In this document: piece by piece, positions 44,068 through 53,506 of the stretch
Position numbering within the stretch: position 1 is the first letter of the stretch
How the letters are laid out: each line of letters opens with the position of its first letter
Assembly (NCBI RefSeq): GCF_003660445.1
Contig: NZ_QZVQ01000006.1
Coordinates: 238,350-302,349, forward strand
Direction: 5' to 3'
DNA: 64,000 nt
Source of the DNA: Croceibacterium ferulae
Lineage (GTDB): Bacteria > Pseudomonadota > Alphaproteobacteria > Sphingomonadales > Sphingomonadaceae
Translations under genes and position numbers: made by a program
Notes under the pieces: generated by a model
Seen by the model: only the letters and a program-made list of their open reading frames with translations
Database searches by the model: none
What the model was told of the DNA's origin: nothing

Positions 44068-45024
44068 ATGCCCGCCGCAGCATTGCCCCCCGACCGCCGC
44101 CAGTGGCAAGCCTTCGCCCTGCTCGGGCTGGTCATGCTGCTGTGGGCCGGCAATTCCATCGTCGCACGGGCGTTCCGGCTGGACATCCCGCCCTTCACCC
44201 TGGCGCTGGGCCGATGGGTGATTGCCGCGGCCATCATCCTGCCCTTCGCCTGGGGGCAGCTGCGGCGGGATCGGGCGGCGCTGATGCGCAGCTGGCTCGT
44301 CGTCCTGCTGCTTGGCCTGCTGGGCATCGGCGCGTTCAACGCGCTGCTCTATACCGGGCTGCAACATTCCACCGCCACCAATGCGCTGCTGCTGCAGGCG
44401 CTGACCCCGGCGCTGGTGACGGTGCTGGACCGGGTGCTGTTCGGCACGCGCACCACGCTGCTGCGGGTACTCGGCATCGCCGCCTCCATTGCTGGTGTGG
44501 CGACGATCGTGTTCAGGGGCGACCTGGCTGCCGCCATGCGGCTGGCGCTGGGCCGTGCGGACCTGTTCCTGCTGGGATCGGCACTGGTCTGGACGTTCTA
44601 TACCCTGCTGCTGCGCCTGAAGCCCTTGGTGGCCGGCACCAGCCTGGTGGCCGTGACCTTCGTCATCGGTATCATCGCCATGGCGCCGCTGGCAGCATGG
44701 GAGAATAGGCAGGGCCTTGTCGTCAACTGGTCGGGCGGGGCGGTGGCCGCGTTCCTCTATGTCGGCATACTGCCCTCGCTCGTCTCCTACCTGATCTACA
44801 ATTGGGCGGCGGAGGTGGTCGGCCCGGCCCGCGCCACGCAGACGCTGACGCTGATGCCGCTGTTCGGCGCCTTCCTGTCGGCGGGGCTGCTGGGCGAGGC
44901 GCTGCACCCCTACCACTTCGCCGGCATGGCGGCGATCGTGGCAGGCATTGCCCTGTCGGCGCTCGGCTCCCGCCAATCCGCTGCTGGCGCAGGCAGCCCG
45001 GCACCGCTAGAGGACAGGGCATGA
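44068..45024 (+). CDS. EamA/DMT-family permease
   Basis: A 318-residue drug/metabolite transporter with ten predicted helices in two EamA repeats. Landmarks are LVMLLWAGNSIVARAFRLDI, LQHSTATNALLLQALTPAL and, in the second half, PSLVSYLIYNWAAEVVGPAR then LMPLFGAFLSAGLLGEALHP. Substrates of this group vary and cannot be predicted. The stop overlaps the ubiE start (ATGA), so it is in the ubiE operon. Confidence 0.88.
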   Translation: MPAAALPPDRRQWQAFALLGLVMLLWAGNSIVARAFRLDIPPFTLALGRWVIAAAIILPFAWGQLRRDRAALMRSWLVVLLLGLLGIGAFNALLYTGLQHSTATNALLLQALTPALVTVLDRVLFGTRTTLLRVLGIAASIAGVATIVFRGDLAAAMRLALGRADLFLLGSALVWTFYTLLLRLKPLVAGTSLVAVTFVIGIIAMAPLAAWENRQGLVVNWSGGAVAAFLYVGILPSLVSYLIYNWAAEVVGPARATQTLTLMPLFGAFLSAGLLGEALHPYHFAGMAAIVAGIALSALGSRQSAAGAGSPAPLEDRA

Positions 45025-45767
45025 TCGACAACGCAAGCGCACAGCAGGTTTCCTTCGGCTATCAGGATGTCGCGCCGGAGGAGAAGACCCGGCGCGTCGG
45101 CGCCGTGTTCAGCAACGTGGCGGCCAAATACGACGTCATGAACGACGCCATGAGCGTGGGCATGCACCGGTTGTGGAAGGACCGCTTCGTGCGCCGGGTG
45201 AAGCCCCGCGCCGGAGAGGCGATCCTGGACATGGCCGGCGGCACGGGCGATATCGCCTTCCGGCTCGCCGCCGGCGGCGCATCGGTGACGGTGGCCGACA
45301 TCAACCAGGACATGCTGGATGTCGGCATAGAACGGGCGGTGGAACGCGGGATCGACACGCTGGTCTGGTCACGGCAGGACGCCAGCCAGCTGACCTACCC
45401 CGACAAGGTGTTCGACGCCTACACCATCGCCTTCGGCATCCGCAACGTGACGGATGTGCAGGCCGGCCTGGACGAGGCCTATCGCGTGCTGCGCTATGGC
45501 GGGCGGTTCTTCTGCCTGGAGTTTTCCACCACCACCTGGCCAGGCTTCAAGGAAGCGTACGACCTGTACTCCCACCAGCTGGTGCCGCGCATCGGGCAGG
45601 CGATCGCCGGCGATGCGGAAAGCTACCGCTATCTGGTCGAATCGATCCGCCGCTTTCCGTCCATGCCGGAATTCGAAGGCATGATCCGCAAGGCAGGCTT
45701 CGTGCGCACCAAGGTGGAGCCGATCCTGGGCGGCGCCGTCGCGATCCATTCCGGCTGGAAGGCCTGA
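45021..45767 (+). CDS. ubiE: Demethylubiquinone/demethylmenaquinone methyltransferase UbiE
   Basis: UbiE performs the C-methylation of the quinone ring using S-adenosylmethionine. The 248-residue Rossmann methyltransferase shows VFSNVAAKYDVMNDAMSVGM, the SAM loop ILDMAGGTGDIAFRLA, YTIAFGIRNVTD and the tail GGAVAIHSGWKA. It is coupled upstream to the EamA gene and followed after 10 bp by ubiB. Confidence 0.97.
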   Translation: MIDNASAQQVSFGYQDVAPEEKTRRVGAVFSNVAAKYDVMNDAMSVGMHRLWKDRFVRRVKPRAGEAILDMAGGTGDIAFRLAAGGASVTVADINQDMLDVGIERAVERGIDTLVWSRQDASQLTYPDKVFDAYTIAFGIRNVTDVQAGLDEAYRVLRYGGRFFCLEFSTTTWPGFKEAYDLYSHQLVPRIGQAIAGDAESYRYLVESIRRFPSMPEFEGMIRKAGFVRTKVEPILGGAVAIHSGWKA

Positions 45768-45777
45768 ACACCCCTCG

Positions 45778-47337
45778 ATGACCGCACCTGCCACGCATAT
45801 CCTGCGCCTGCTGGGCTGGGGCCGCACGCTCGCCCGCCATGGCGCGCTGCGCGGGATCGAGCGCAATCCCAATACGCCCGCGCCGGTGCGCCGCCTGGTC
45901 CGCATCGCGCGGCTGGGTACGCGGCAGAAGGAAGCGCCCGATTATGCGGCCGCATTCCGCGCGATCGGCCCGGCGGCGATCAAGCTGGGCCAGTCGCTCG
46001 CGACCCGGCCTGATATCGTGGGCGACGAAGCGGCGAACAATCTGCTCAGCCTGCAGGACAATCTGCCGCCTGTGCCGTTTGACGGCATCCGGGCAGCGAT
46101 CGAATCGAGTTTCGAGGCGCCGCTGGACCGGCTGTTCGCCTCCGTCGATCCGGTACCGGTCGGCGCCGCCTCCATCGCGCAGGTCCACAAGGGCGTGACG
46201 CTTGACGGCCGCACCGTCGCCATCAAGGTGCTGCGTCCGGGCGTGCGCGAACGGCTGGCGCGCGACATCGACACCTATGAATGGGCGGCGGCTCATCTGG
46301 AGGCGCTGGGCGGGGAAGCCGGCCGCCTGCGCCCGCGCCTGACCATCGCCAATTTCAAGCGCTGGACCAATCGCGAGCTGGACCTGCGCCGCGAGGCCGC
46401 CAGCGCCAGCGAACTGGCCGAGGCCATGCGCGGCTTCGCCGGCTACAACGTGCCCGCGATCGAGTGGGACCGGACCAATGGCCGGGTGATGACGGTCGAA
46501 TGGATCGACGGCATCAAGATCGCCGACATCGCCGCCCTGCGCGCCGCCGGCCACGACATGCCGGACCTCGCCCGCCGGCTGGTGCTCGCCTTCCTGACAC
46601 AGGCGATCAGCGGCGGGTTCTTCCATGCCGACATGCACCAGGGCAATCTGTTCGTGCGCGCCGATGGCGGCATCGTGGCCATCGATTTCGGCATCATGGG
46701 CCGTATCGACAAGCGCGCCCGGCAATGGCTGGCGGAAATCCTCTACGGCCTCACCACGGGCAATTACCGCCGCGTGGCGGAGATCCATTTCGAGGCGCAG
46801 TACGTCCCGGCCCACCATTCGGTTGAGGAGTTCGCTACCGCGCTGCGCGCCGTGGGCGAGCCGATGCGCGGCAAGCCGGTCAGCGAGCTGTCGGTCGGCC
46901 AGATGCTGGACGGGCTGTTCGCCATCACCCGCGATTTCGACATGCAGACCCAGCCGCACCTGCTGCTGCTGCAGAAGACCATGGTGATGGTCGAAGGCAT
47001 CGCCACCCAGCTCGATCCCGCCATCAACATGTGGGACGTGGCTGCGCCCTTCGTGCGCAGCTGGATTCGTGACGAACTGGGGCCTGAGGCGGCGCTGGCC
47101 GATCGCCTGCGCACCGACGCCGAAACGCTGCTGCGCCTGCCCGGCCTGATCCGCCGCATGGAGGAACGATACCCGCCGAAGGGCGGCGCGCCCGATCCGC
47201 CGCCGCTGGCCAAGGTCGACCTGATCTGGGAGCGCCGCGGGCAGGGCAAGGGCCGGTTCTGGCCCGGCTACCTCCTCGCGGCTGCCGCGGGTGGCGTGCT
47301 GGTCTGGGTCGGCACGCTGACCGGATGGATCGGTTGA
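45778..47337 (+). CDS. ubiB: UbiB (ABC1/AarF atypical kinase) for ubiquinone synthesis
   Basis: A membrane-associated atypical kinase/ATPase needed for ubiquinone production. The 519-residue protein contains the KxGQ motif AIKLGQSLATRPD, the alanine-rich nucleotide loop PVGAASIAQVHKG, the invariant Lys in VAIKVLRPGV, GGFFHADMHQGNLF and IDFGIMGRID. C-terminal hydrophobic segments (YLLAAAAGGVLVWVGTLTG) anchor it to the membrane. Lies 10 bp after ubiE. Confidence 0.96.
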   Translation: MTAPATHILRLLGWGRTLARHGALRGIERNPNTPAPVRRLVRIARLGTRQKEAPDYAAAFRAIGPAAIKLGQSLATRPDIVGDEAANNLLSLQDNLPPVPFDGIRAAIESSFEAPLDRLFASVDPVPVGAASIAQVHKGVTLDGRTVAIKVLRPGVRERLARDIDTYEWAAAHLEALGGEAGRLRPRLTIANFKRWTNRELDLRREAASASELAEAMRGFAGYNVPAIEWDRTNGRVMTVEWIDGIKIADIAALRAAGHDMPDLARRLVLAFLTQAISGGFFHADMHQGNLFVRADGGIVAIDFGIMGRIDKRARQWLAEILYGLTTGNYRRVAEIHFEAQYVPAHHSVEEFATALRAVGEPMRGKPVSELSVGQMLDGLFAITRDFDMQTQPHLLLLQKTMVMVEGIATQLDPAINMWDVAAPFVRSWIRDELGPEAALADRLRTDAETLLRLPGLIRRMEERYPPKGGAPDPPPLAKVDLIWERRGQGKGRFWPGYLLAAAAGGVLVWVGTLTGWIG

Positions 47338-47344
47338 CCCCGTG

Positions 47345-48505
47345 ATGCTGGGTACTGTCATCGGCCCGCGCGTGCGGCCGCTCACTCCGCTGGGCCGGGT
47401 GGAGGCGCTTGGCCGCCCCTTCCGCGCGCTGCGCCCCGGTGCGGCGCTGATCGGCCTGGTCCTGCTGGCACTGGCACTGGTGTGGAGCGGTGCGGCGACC
47501 CAGCGGTTCGACGAGGTGAAGCAGGCACGCGCGGCGGAGGTCGCCAAGAAGCGCGCTTCGGGGCGCAAGGGCGACCTGGCGCTGTATCAGCGCATCAACG
47601 ATCGGGTCGACCGGGGCGAGAACTACTACACCGTCGCGCTGGATGAACAGCGCAACAATCATTACCCGACGCGCCCCTTCGTCACCGTGCGCATGCCGAC
47701 GATCGCCTGGGCTTCCGTGCTGCTGGGGCCGCTGGCGTGGAAGTGGCTTGGCCTCGGACTGCTCGCCGGAACCGGGCTCGCCTGGGCGGCGCATCTGCGT
47801 CACGTTACCTCCCTGCCGGAGCGCTTGCTGGTGCTGGCGCTGACGATCGTCGCGGGATGGCAGGCGGTGCTGCCGATGGTCGGGCTGAAGCACGATGTCA
47901 TCGCCGGATTGCTGCTCTCGCTCGGCTTCGCGCTCTATCGCCCGGGCCGCTGGTGGCCGGCCTGGATCGCCGTGCTGCTGGCGGTGCTGGTGCGCGAACT
48001 GGCGCTGCCCTTCGTGCTGGTCTGGGCCTTTGTCGCGCTGACCGGGCGCCGATGGACGGAACTGCGCGCCGTTCTGCTGCTGCTGGCGCTGTGCATCGCC
48101 GCGATCGCGCTGCATGCCTTTGCGGTGCATGCGGCGCAGCTGCCGAACGATCCGCAATCGCCGGGCTGGACCGAGATGCTGGGCCTGCCGCTGGTCTGGG
48201 GCAGCTTTGCCGACGTGACTCCGCTGCAGCGCGTCCCGGCATGGGTTGCGGGCCCCGCCGCGCTGCTGGCGCTGGTCGGCTGGGCCGGGCTGGGTGGGCG
48301 CACCGGCCTGTTCGCATTGCTGTGGTTCGGGGGCATGAGTGTCGCCGTCGCCCTGTTCGCGCGGTCCAACACCTTCTATTGGGTGCTGCTGATGCTTCCC
48401 GCTTATTTCATCGGCCTGGCGCTGGCGCCGCGCGCGCTGGCGGACTGGGTGCAGTCGGCACTGGGCCGCCGTGCACGGCGGCACGGCACGCTGATCGGGG
48501 CATGA
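47345..48505 (+). CDS. Polytopic membrane protein, GT-C glycosyltransferase-like
   Basis: I cannot place this protein of about 386 residues in a named family. It has an N-terminal helix (ALIGLVLLALALVWSGAAT), a charged loop with RGENYYTVALDEQRNNHY and PTRPFVTVRMPTIAW, then eight or nine hydrophobic helices. The loop pattern after the first helix is reminiscent of GT-C (PMT/DUF2029-like) sugar transferases, but no catalytic motif is certain. GTG 47342 is directly adjacent to ATG 47345. Its stop overlaps the coaBC start (ATGA), so it is part of the ubiE-ubiB-coaBC-dut operon. Confidence 0.6.
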   Translation: MLGTVIGPRVRPLTPLGRVEALGRPFRALRPGAALIGLVLLALALVWSGAATQRFDEVKQARAAEVAKKRASGRKGDLALYQRINDRVDRGENYYTVALDEQRNNHYPTRPFVTVRMPTIAWASVLLGPLAWKWLGLGLLAGTGLAWAAHLRHVTSLPERLLVLALTIVAGWQAVLPMVGLKHDVIAGLLLSLGFALYRPGRWWPAWIAVLLAVLVRELALPFVLVWAFVALTGRRWTELRAVLLLLALCIAAIALHAFAVHAAQLPNDPQSPGWTEMLGLPLVWGSFADVTPLQRVPAWVAGPAALLALVGWAGLGGRTGLFALLWFGGMSVAVALFARSNTFYWVLLMLPAYFIGLALAPRALADWVQSALGRRARRHGTLIGA

Positions 48506-49740
48506 GCATGGATCGCCGCATCCTGCTGATCATCGGTGGCGGGATCGCCGCCTACAAATCCTGCGAACTGGTGCGCCTGCTCGCGCGGCAGGGCATCGCC
48601 GTCACCTGCGTGCTGACCGATGCCGGCGCCCAGTTCGTCACGCCCATGACGCTGGCCACCTTGTCCGGCAACCGGGTGCATACCTCGCTGTGGGATGCAG
48701 GCGAGGAGGCGGAGATCGGCCATATCCAGCTCAGCCGTGCGGCGGACCTGGTGGTGGTGTGCCCCGCCACGGCGGACCTGCTGGCCAGGATGGCCGGCGG
48801 CCTCGCCGGCGATCTCGCCACCACGCTGCTGCTGGCGACCGACACCCCCGTGCTGGCGGTGCCGGCGATGAATGTGCGCATGTGGCAGCACCCCGCCACA
48901 CAGCGCAACCTCGCCACGCTGCGCGCCGATGGCGTGACGGTGATGGAGCCGGACGAAGGCCCGATGGCCTGCGGCGAATACGGCCCCGGCCGCCTGCCGG
49001 AGCCGGAGCAGATCGCGGCGGAGATCATGCGCCTCCTGCCGGATCCCCTGGCCGGCCAGCCCGATTTCGCGCCCGACAGGCCTCGTCCCCTGCATGGCCG
49101 GCACCTGCTGGTCACCGCCGGGCCGACGCATGAGGCGATCGATCCGGTGCGCTTCATCGGCAATCGTTCCAGCGGGCGCCAGGGCTTCGCCATCGCCGCT
49201 GCCGCGGCGGAGGCGGGCGCGCGCGTCACGCTGGTGTCCGGTCCGGTCGCGCTGCCGACGCCCGTGGGGGTCGACCGGGTGGATGTGGAAAGCGCCGCCG
49301 AGATGCAGGCGGCGGTCATCGCCGCGCTGCCGGCCGATGCCGCGGTGATGGTCGCCGCCGTGGCCGACTGGCGCCCTGCCGACGCTGCCGCGGGCAAGCT
49401 GCCGAAAAGCGCGCTGACCGATACCGGCATCCGCCTCCAGCCCAATCCCGATATCCTGGCCGATCTCGGCCACCACCCGCAGCGGCCCAGCCTGCTGGTC
49501 GGCTTCGCGGCCGAGACCGGCGATCCGCGCGCCAGCGCGGCGGAGAAGCGCGCTCGCAAGGGCGCCGACTGGATCGTCGCCAACGATGTGTCGGGCGATG
49601 TGATGGGCGGCACCGCCAACCAGATCCACCTCGTCACCGCCAATGGTGCAGAAAGCTGGCCCCAACTGCCGAAGGACGAGGTCGCCCGCCGGCTCGTCGC
49701 CCGCATTGCCGAGGCGCTGGACGGCCGTGCCCATGACTGA
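48502..49740 (+). CDS. coaBC: Bifunctional phosphopantothenoylcysteine decarboxylase/synthetase
   Basis: CoaBC makes 4'-phosphopantetheine from phosphopantothenate and cysteine in CoA synthesis. The 412-residue chain has the flavin-binding CoaC half (residues 1 to about 185: [65 protein letters not shown]). The CoaB half follows ([47 protein letters not shown]). ATG 48502 is coupled to the preceding stop; the stop overlaps dut by 8 bp. Confidence 0.96.
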   Translation: MSMDRRILLIIGGGIAAYKSCELVRLLARQGIAVTCVLTDAGAQFVTPMTLATLSGNRVHTSLWDAGEEAEIGHIQLSRAADLVVVCPATADLLARMAGGLAGDLATTLLLATDTPVLAVPAMNVRMWQHPATQRNLATLRADGVTVMEPDEGPMACGEYGPGRLPEPEQIAAEIMRLLPDPLAGQPDFAPDRPRPLHGRHLLVTAGPTHEAIDPVRFIGNRSSGRQGFAIAAAAAEAGARVTLVSGPVALPTPVGVDRVDVESAAEMQAAVIAALPADAAVMVAAVADWRPADAAAGKLPKSALTDTGIRLQPNPDILADLGHHPQRPSLLVGFAAETGDPRASAAEKRARKGADWIVANDVSGDVMGGTANQIHLVTANGAESWPQLPKDEVARRLVARIAEALDGRAHD

Positions 49741-50191
49741 TCCGATCCCCGTTCGCATCCTGCGCCTGCCGCATGGCGCGGACCTGTCGCTGCCCGCCTA
49801 TGCCACGGTCGGCGCGGCCGGCATGGACGTGCTGGCGGCAGAGGACGTGACCCTCGCCCCCGGTGACCGCCACGCGGTTGCCACCGGTCTGGCATTGGCC
49901 ATCCCGCCCGGATACGAGATCCAGGTCCGCCCCCGTTCCGGCCTGGCGCTGAAGCACGGCATTACCGTGCCCAACACCCCCGGCACCGTGGACAGCGATT
50001 ATCGCGGCGAACTGAAGGTGATCCTGCTGAATCACGGCGCGGAGCCCTTCGCCATCCAGCGCGGGGACCGCGTGGCGCAGCTGGTGCTGGCCCCCGTGGT
50101 GCAGGCCGCGTGGGACGAGGTCGATTCGCTGGACGAGACCGCCCGCGGCACCGGCGGCTTCGGCTCGACCGGCGGCCATGCCCGTCTCTGA
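49733..50191 (+). CDS. dut: dUTP diphosphatase
   Basis: Dut hydrolyses dUTP to dUMP, keeping uracil out of DNA. All five family motifs are present in 152 residues: [50 protein letters not shown] and the flexible C-terminal arm [11 protein letters not shown]. It overlaps coaBC by 8 bp. A palindromic repeat begins 6 bp after its stop codon. Confidence 0.97.
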   Translation: MTDPIPVRILRLPHGADLSLPAYATVGAAGMDVLAAEDVTLAPGDRHAVATGLALAIPPGYEIQVRPRSGLALKHGITVPNTPGTVDSDYRGELKVILLNHGAEPFAIQRGDRVAQLVLAPVVQAAWDEVDSLDETARGTGGFGSTGGHARL

Positions 50192-50197
50192 CCGCAG

Positions 50198-50297
50198 CTT
50201 CGTCATTGCGAGCGAAGCGAAGCAATCCAGGGCCACACGCGCGGCGCCGGCCGCCCTGGACTGCCACGCCCGCTCGCGCGGGCTCGCAGTGACGAAG
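50198..50297. repeat. REP-like palindromic intergenic element
   Basis: The 100-bp unit is bounded by CTTCGTCATTGCGAGC and the near-complementary GCTCGCAGTGACGAAG. It has inner arms GCAATCCAGGG and CCCTGGACTGC and a smaller GC-rich inverted repeat between. Sequences built on GTCATTGCGAGCGAAGCGAA recur in many bacterial genomes as short mobile palindromes. Only one copy was seen in this window. It fills the whole dut to flavoprotein gap, and its last base is the first base of a GTG codon. Confidence 0.8.
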
Positions 50298-50302
50298 TGG
50301 TC

Positions 50303-51496
50303 ATGAGCAGCCCTTCCTATGATGCCATCGTCCTGGGCGCAGGCGCGGCGGGGCTGATGTGCGCCGGCGTGGCCGGGCAGCGCGGGCGCCGGGTGCTGGT
50401 GCTCGATCATGCGGAACAGCCGGGCAACAAGATCCTGATCTCCGGCGGCGGCCGTTGCAATTTCACGAATATAGCCACCGCGCCCGACCGCTTCCTGTCC
50501 GCCAATCCGCATTTCGCCCGCTCCGCTTTGGCACGCTACACCGCGGCCGACTTCGTGGAACTGGTCGACCGTCATGGCATCGCCTGGCACGAAAAGACGC
50601 TGGGCCAGCTGTTCTGCGACGGCTCCGCCCGGCAGATCGTGGACCTGCTGCTGGACGAATGTGCCGCTGCGACGGCGCAGGATGGGCAGGTGGATGTCCA
50701 ATGCGGGCAGGCGATCACCGATGTGACCCATGCCGACGGTCTGTTCCGCGTGTCGGCGGGCGGGCAGGAGTGGCAGGCGCGGGCGCTTGTCGTTGCCACC
50801 GGCGGGCCGTCGATCCCCAAGCTGGGCGCGACCGGCTTCGCCTATGACCTGGCACGCCGTTTCGGGCTGAAAGTGGTGGAGCCGCGCCCCGCCCTGGTGC
50901 CGCTGACCCTGCCGGGCGAGGAACTGATGTTCCGGCAATTGTCCGGTATCGCCGCGCCCGTCGCCGCGACCGCCGGCAAGACCAGCTTCCGGGAGGCAGC
51001 TTTGTTCACCCATCGCGGCCTGTCCGGTCCGGCGATCCTGCAGGTGTCGTCCTACTGGCGCCACGGCCAGCCGGTGGTGATCGACTTCCTGCCGGAAGCC
51101 GGCACCGGCTGGTTGCGGCAGGCCAAGCGGGAGACGCCGCGCCAGACTTTGCCGCGCCTGCTGGCCCGCCACCTGCCCGAACGCTTGGCGGAAGCGCTGG
51201 CGGAACGACTCGGTCTGAGCGGAGAGCTGATCGGCATGGCCGATGCGAAGCTGGCGGCGGCAGAGGACCGGCTGGCCGGCTGGCGCTTCACCCCGAATGG
51301 CAGCGAGGGCTATGCCAAGGCGGAGGTGACTGCGGGCGGTGTCGCCACCACCGGCCTCTCCGGCCAGACCATGGCAGCGCGCCATCTGCCGGGACTGCAC
51401 TTCATCGGGGAGGCGGTGGATGTCACCGGCTGGCTGGGAGGCTACAATTTCCAGTGGGCCTGGGCCAGCGGCTGGGCGGCAGGACAGGCCATATAG
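50303..51496 (+). CDS. FAD-dependent oxidoreductase, HI0933/YhiN family
   Basis: A 397-residue flavoprotein of the HI0933-like (YhiN/BaiN) family with unsettled reaction. The FAD site is AIVLGAGAAGLMCAGVAG, followed by the family block GNKILISGGGRCNFTN. ALVVATGGPSIPKLGATGF and the C-terminal GLHFIGEAVDVTGWLGGYNF close the flavin fold. ATG 50303 is chosen over GTG 50297, which lies in the end of the palindromic repeat. Transcription from dut may pass through the repeat. Confidence 0.9.
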   Translation: MSSPSYDAIVLGAGAAGLMCAGVAGQRGRRVLVLDHAEQPGNKILISGGGRCNFTNIATAPDRFLSANPHFARSALARYTAADFVELVDRHGIAWHEKTLGQLFCDGSARQIVDLLLDECAAATAQDGQVDVQCGQAITDVTHADGLFRVSAGGQEWQARALVVATGGPSIPKLGATGFAYDLARRFGLKVVEPRPALVPLTLPGEELMFRQLSGIAAPVAATAGKTSFREAALFTHRGLSGPAILQVSSYWRHGQPVVIDFLPEAGTGWLRQAKRETPRQTLPRLLARHLPERLAEALAERLGLSGELIGMADAKLAAAEDRLAGWRFTPNGSEGYAKAEVTAGGVATTGLSGQTMAARHLPGLHFIGEAVDVTGWLGGYNFQWAWASGWAAGQAI

Positions 51497-51498
51497 AG

Positions 51499-51530
51499 AA
51501 AAGGCGGCGGCCCATCGCTGGACCGCCGCC
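51499..51530 (-). terminator. Terminator of the DUF4136 gene
   Basis: On this strand GGCGGCGG and CCGCCGCC pair over a 12-base loop and are followed by TTTTCTC. It lies 26 bp past the DUF4136 stop and 7 bp past the stop of the convergent flavoprotein gene, so it may serve both directions. Confidence 0.65.
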
Positions 51531-51555
51531 TGTCTCATGTCGCTCGAACCTGCGC

Positions 51556-52272
51556 TCAGTTGCGCGAACGCGCCACCGGCTGGTCTTCCGGCGCGATGGA
51601 GATGCGCAGCGTCTCGCCCGAATTGCCGGGGAAGTCGGTGAACATGGCTTCCACCAGGTTGGGCACCAGATATTGCAGGCGATTGCTGGACGACACGGCC
51701 TGCGCCTTGCCTTCGAACAGGCGCTGCCCATCGGCCACGCGGTCGATCTTCACGTCGATGCCGCTGGTATAGACGGTGTAGCTGCGGACATCCGGACCGC
51801 CAAAGGCGCCATAGCCGCCGCCCCAGCCACCGCCGAAGAAGGCCGAGTTCCAGCCATAGCCCCACGGGCTGCCTCCCCAGCGGCCGAAGCGACCGAAGCC
51901 ACCGCCATACCCGCCGCCCCAGGCGCTCCAGGGGCCGAGGCCGGGTGTTGTGCGGATCCGCTCGCGCCCATTGTCGACGCCGTAATCGAACCGGACCAGC
52001 AGCGTGGCGCTGTCCTGCGACGGCGCGCGGGCATAGCCCAGCTGCTGCATTTCCTGGGCGACCCAGTTGGAATAGGTGGCGAATTCCAGGCTGTTGGCCA
52101 GCTGCGGATCTTCGGGCACCACGGCAAACGTCTGGCCCGTGGGTGCGGGCAGCTGTGCCTGGAAGCGGGAAACATCTGCGCGGAACGGGCTGGCGCAGGC
52201 AGCGACACCCAGCAGCAGCAACGGCACGGCGGCCAGCTTCGCTCGGCGGGAATAATTGGACAGGAACGACAT
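51556..52272 (-). CDS. DUF4136 lipoprotein with Gly/Trp-rich insert
   Basis: A 238-residue exported lipoprotein of unknown function. The leader AKLAAVPLLLLGVAAC ends in a lipobox. The DUF4136 fold is seen in TFAVVPEDPQLANSLEFATY, VAQEMQQLGYARAPSQDSAT and the C-terminal LVPNLVEAMFTDFPGNSGE. In the middle, residues about 115-150 form a low-complexity Gly/Trp/Phe stretch (GGGYGGGFGRFGRWGG and similar), often seen in outer-membrane associated members. It precedes a 195-bp gap to trpS. Confidence 0.82.
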   Translation of the reverse strand: MSFLSNYSRRAKLAAVPLLLLGVAACASPFRADVSRFQAQLPAPTGQTFAVVPEDPQLANSLEFATYSNWVAQEMQQLGYARAPSQDSATLLVRFDYGVDNGRERIRTTPGLGPWSAWGGGYGGGFGRFGRWGGSPWGYGWNSAFFGGGWGGGYGAFGGPDVRSYTVYTSGIDVKIDRVADGQRLFEGKAQAVSSSNRLQYLVPNLVEAMFTDFPGNSGETLRISIAPEDQPVARSRN

Positions 52273-52467
52273 GCAGTCTTCTCCAGCGATGCCGGGCCAG
52301 CACGGTCAGGCCCCTTATGCGACCCGCCTGTATATAATGCTGCCCGATCTTTATGCGATAGCCCGGGCTATAGGCGCGGCGCGGTGAACGCTGATTGAAC
52401 GCGTTCGGCTGGTAAGTGGTTGCGCACTAACGATAAGTTTATTGGCAGCCGCTACCTTGCGGTATGT
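52273..52467. other. AT-richer intergenic region before the DUF4136 gene
   Basis: This 195-bp gap presumably holds the leftward DUF4136 promoter and the end of trpS. The only structured element noticed is the 10-base palindrome GAACGCGTTC at 52397-52406. No gene is visible. Confidence 0.35.
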
Positions 52468-53481
52468 TTAACGCACCATGCCCAACGCGCTGTAGGCCTG
52501 CTCCAGCGTAGGCCTTGCAAGGTCACGGGCGCGGTCGGCACCATCCGCCAGCACTTGGCCCAGCGCGGCGCGGTCGTCCAGCAGCTGCGTGAAGCGGGCG
52601 GTGATCGGCGCCAGCACCTCCACCAGCCGCTCGCCCAGCTTCGGCTTGAACGCGCCGAAGCCCTGGCCCGCATGCTCTGCCAGCACCCGGTCGACCGATG
52701 AGTCGGTCAGCGCGGCATAGATGGTGACGAGGTTCAGCGCCTCTGGCCGTCCGGCCAGCCCGGCCGACTCGGCCGGGAGCGGCTCGGGATCGGTCTTGGC
52801 CTTCTTGACCTTCTTCATAACCTCGTCAGCCGAGTCGGTCAGGTTGATCCGGCTCATGTCCGACGGGTCCGACTTGCTCATCTTGGCGCTGCCATCGCGC
52901 AAGCTCATGATCCGCGCAGCTGCCGGCGGGATGATCGGATCGGGCAGGGTGAAGACCGGTGCGTCTTCCGAAGCGAAGTCGTTGTTGAACTTCTGCGCGA
53001 TGTCGCGGGCCAGCTCTAGATGCTGCTTCTGGTCCTCGCCCACCGGCACATGCGTCGCCTGGTACAGCAGCACGTCCGCCGCCTGCAGCACGGGGTAGGT
53101 GAACAGCGCCACGCTGGCGCCTTCACGGTTCTTGCCGGACTTGTCCTTGAACTGCGTCATGCGGCTGAGCCAGCCCATCCGGGCCGTGCCGTTCAGCAGC
53201 CATTGCAGCTCCGCATGCTGGGGCACCTGCGCCTGGTTGAACAGGATCGATCGCGCCGGATCGATGCCGCAGGCGACCAGCGCCGCCGCCAGCTCCAGCG
53301 TGCCGGCGCGCAAGGCGGCCGGGTCGTGCGGCATGGAGATGGCGTGCATGTCCGCCAGGAAGAACAGGCATTCCGCCCCTTCCGGCAGCTCGTCCTGCAT
53401 GCGCACCCAGTTGCGGATGGCGCCAAGATAATTGCCGAGGTGAAGCTGCCCGGTGGGCTGGATGCCGGAGACGATACGCAT
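52468..53481 (-). CDS. trpS: Tryptophanyl-tRNA synthetase
   Basis: TrpS charges tRNA-Trp. The 337-residue class I synthetase starts MRIVSGIQPTGQLHLGNYLG with the HIGH-like HLGN, and has KMSKS in GSAKMSKSDPSDMSRINL. Other family pieces are YPVLQAADVLLYQATHVPVG and DQKQHLELARDIA. The ATG at 53481 gives the standard N-terminus; an upstream ATG at 53517 would overlap murJ and add 12 atypical residues. It follows murJ after 25 bp. Confidence 0.96.
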   Translation of the reverse strand: MRIVSGIQPTGQLHLGNYLGAIRNWVRMQDELPEGAECLFFLADMHAISMPHDPAALRAGTLELAAALVACGIDPARSILFNQAQVPQHAELQWLLNGTARMGWLSRMTQFKDKSGKNREGASVALFTYPVLQAADVLLYQATHVPVGEDQKQHLELARDIAQKFNNDFASEDAPVFTLPDPIIPPAAARIMSLRDGSAKMSKSDPSDMSRINLTDSADEVMKKVKKAKTDPEPLPAESAGLAGRPEALNLVTIYAALTDSSVDRVLAEHAGQGFGAFKPKLGERLVEVLAPITARFTQLLDDRAALGQVLADGADRARDLARPTLEQAYSALGMVR

Positions 53482-53506
53482 GGGCACAGGCCCTAGCACA
53501 TCGCCC

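Noticed and set aside
49634..52303. 889-residue minus-strand open frame
   Set aside because: It runs across dut, the palindromic repeat, the flavoprotein gene and the antisense of DUF4136 in another frame; no family features.
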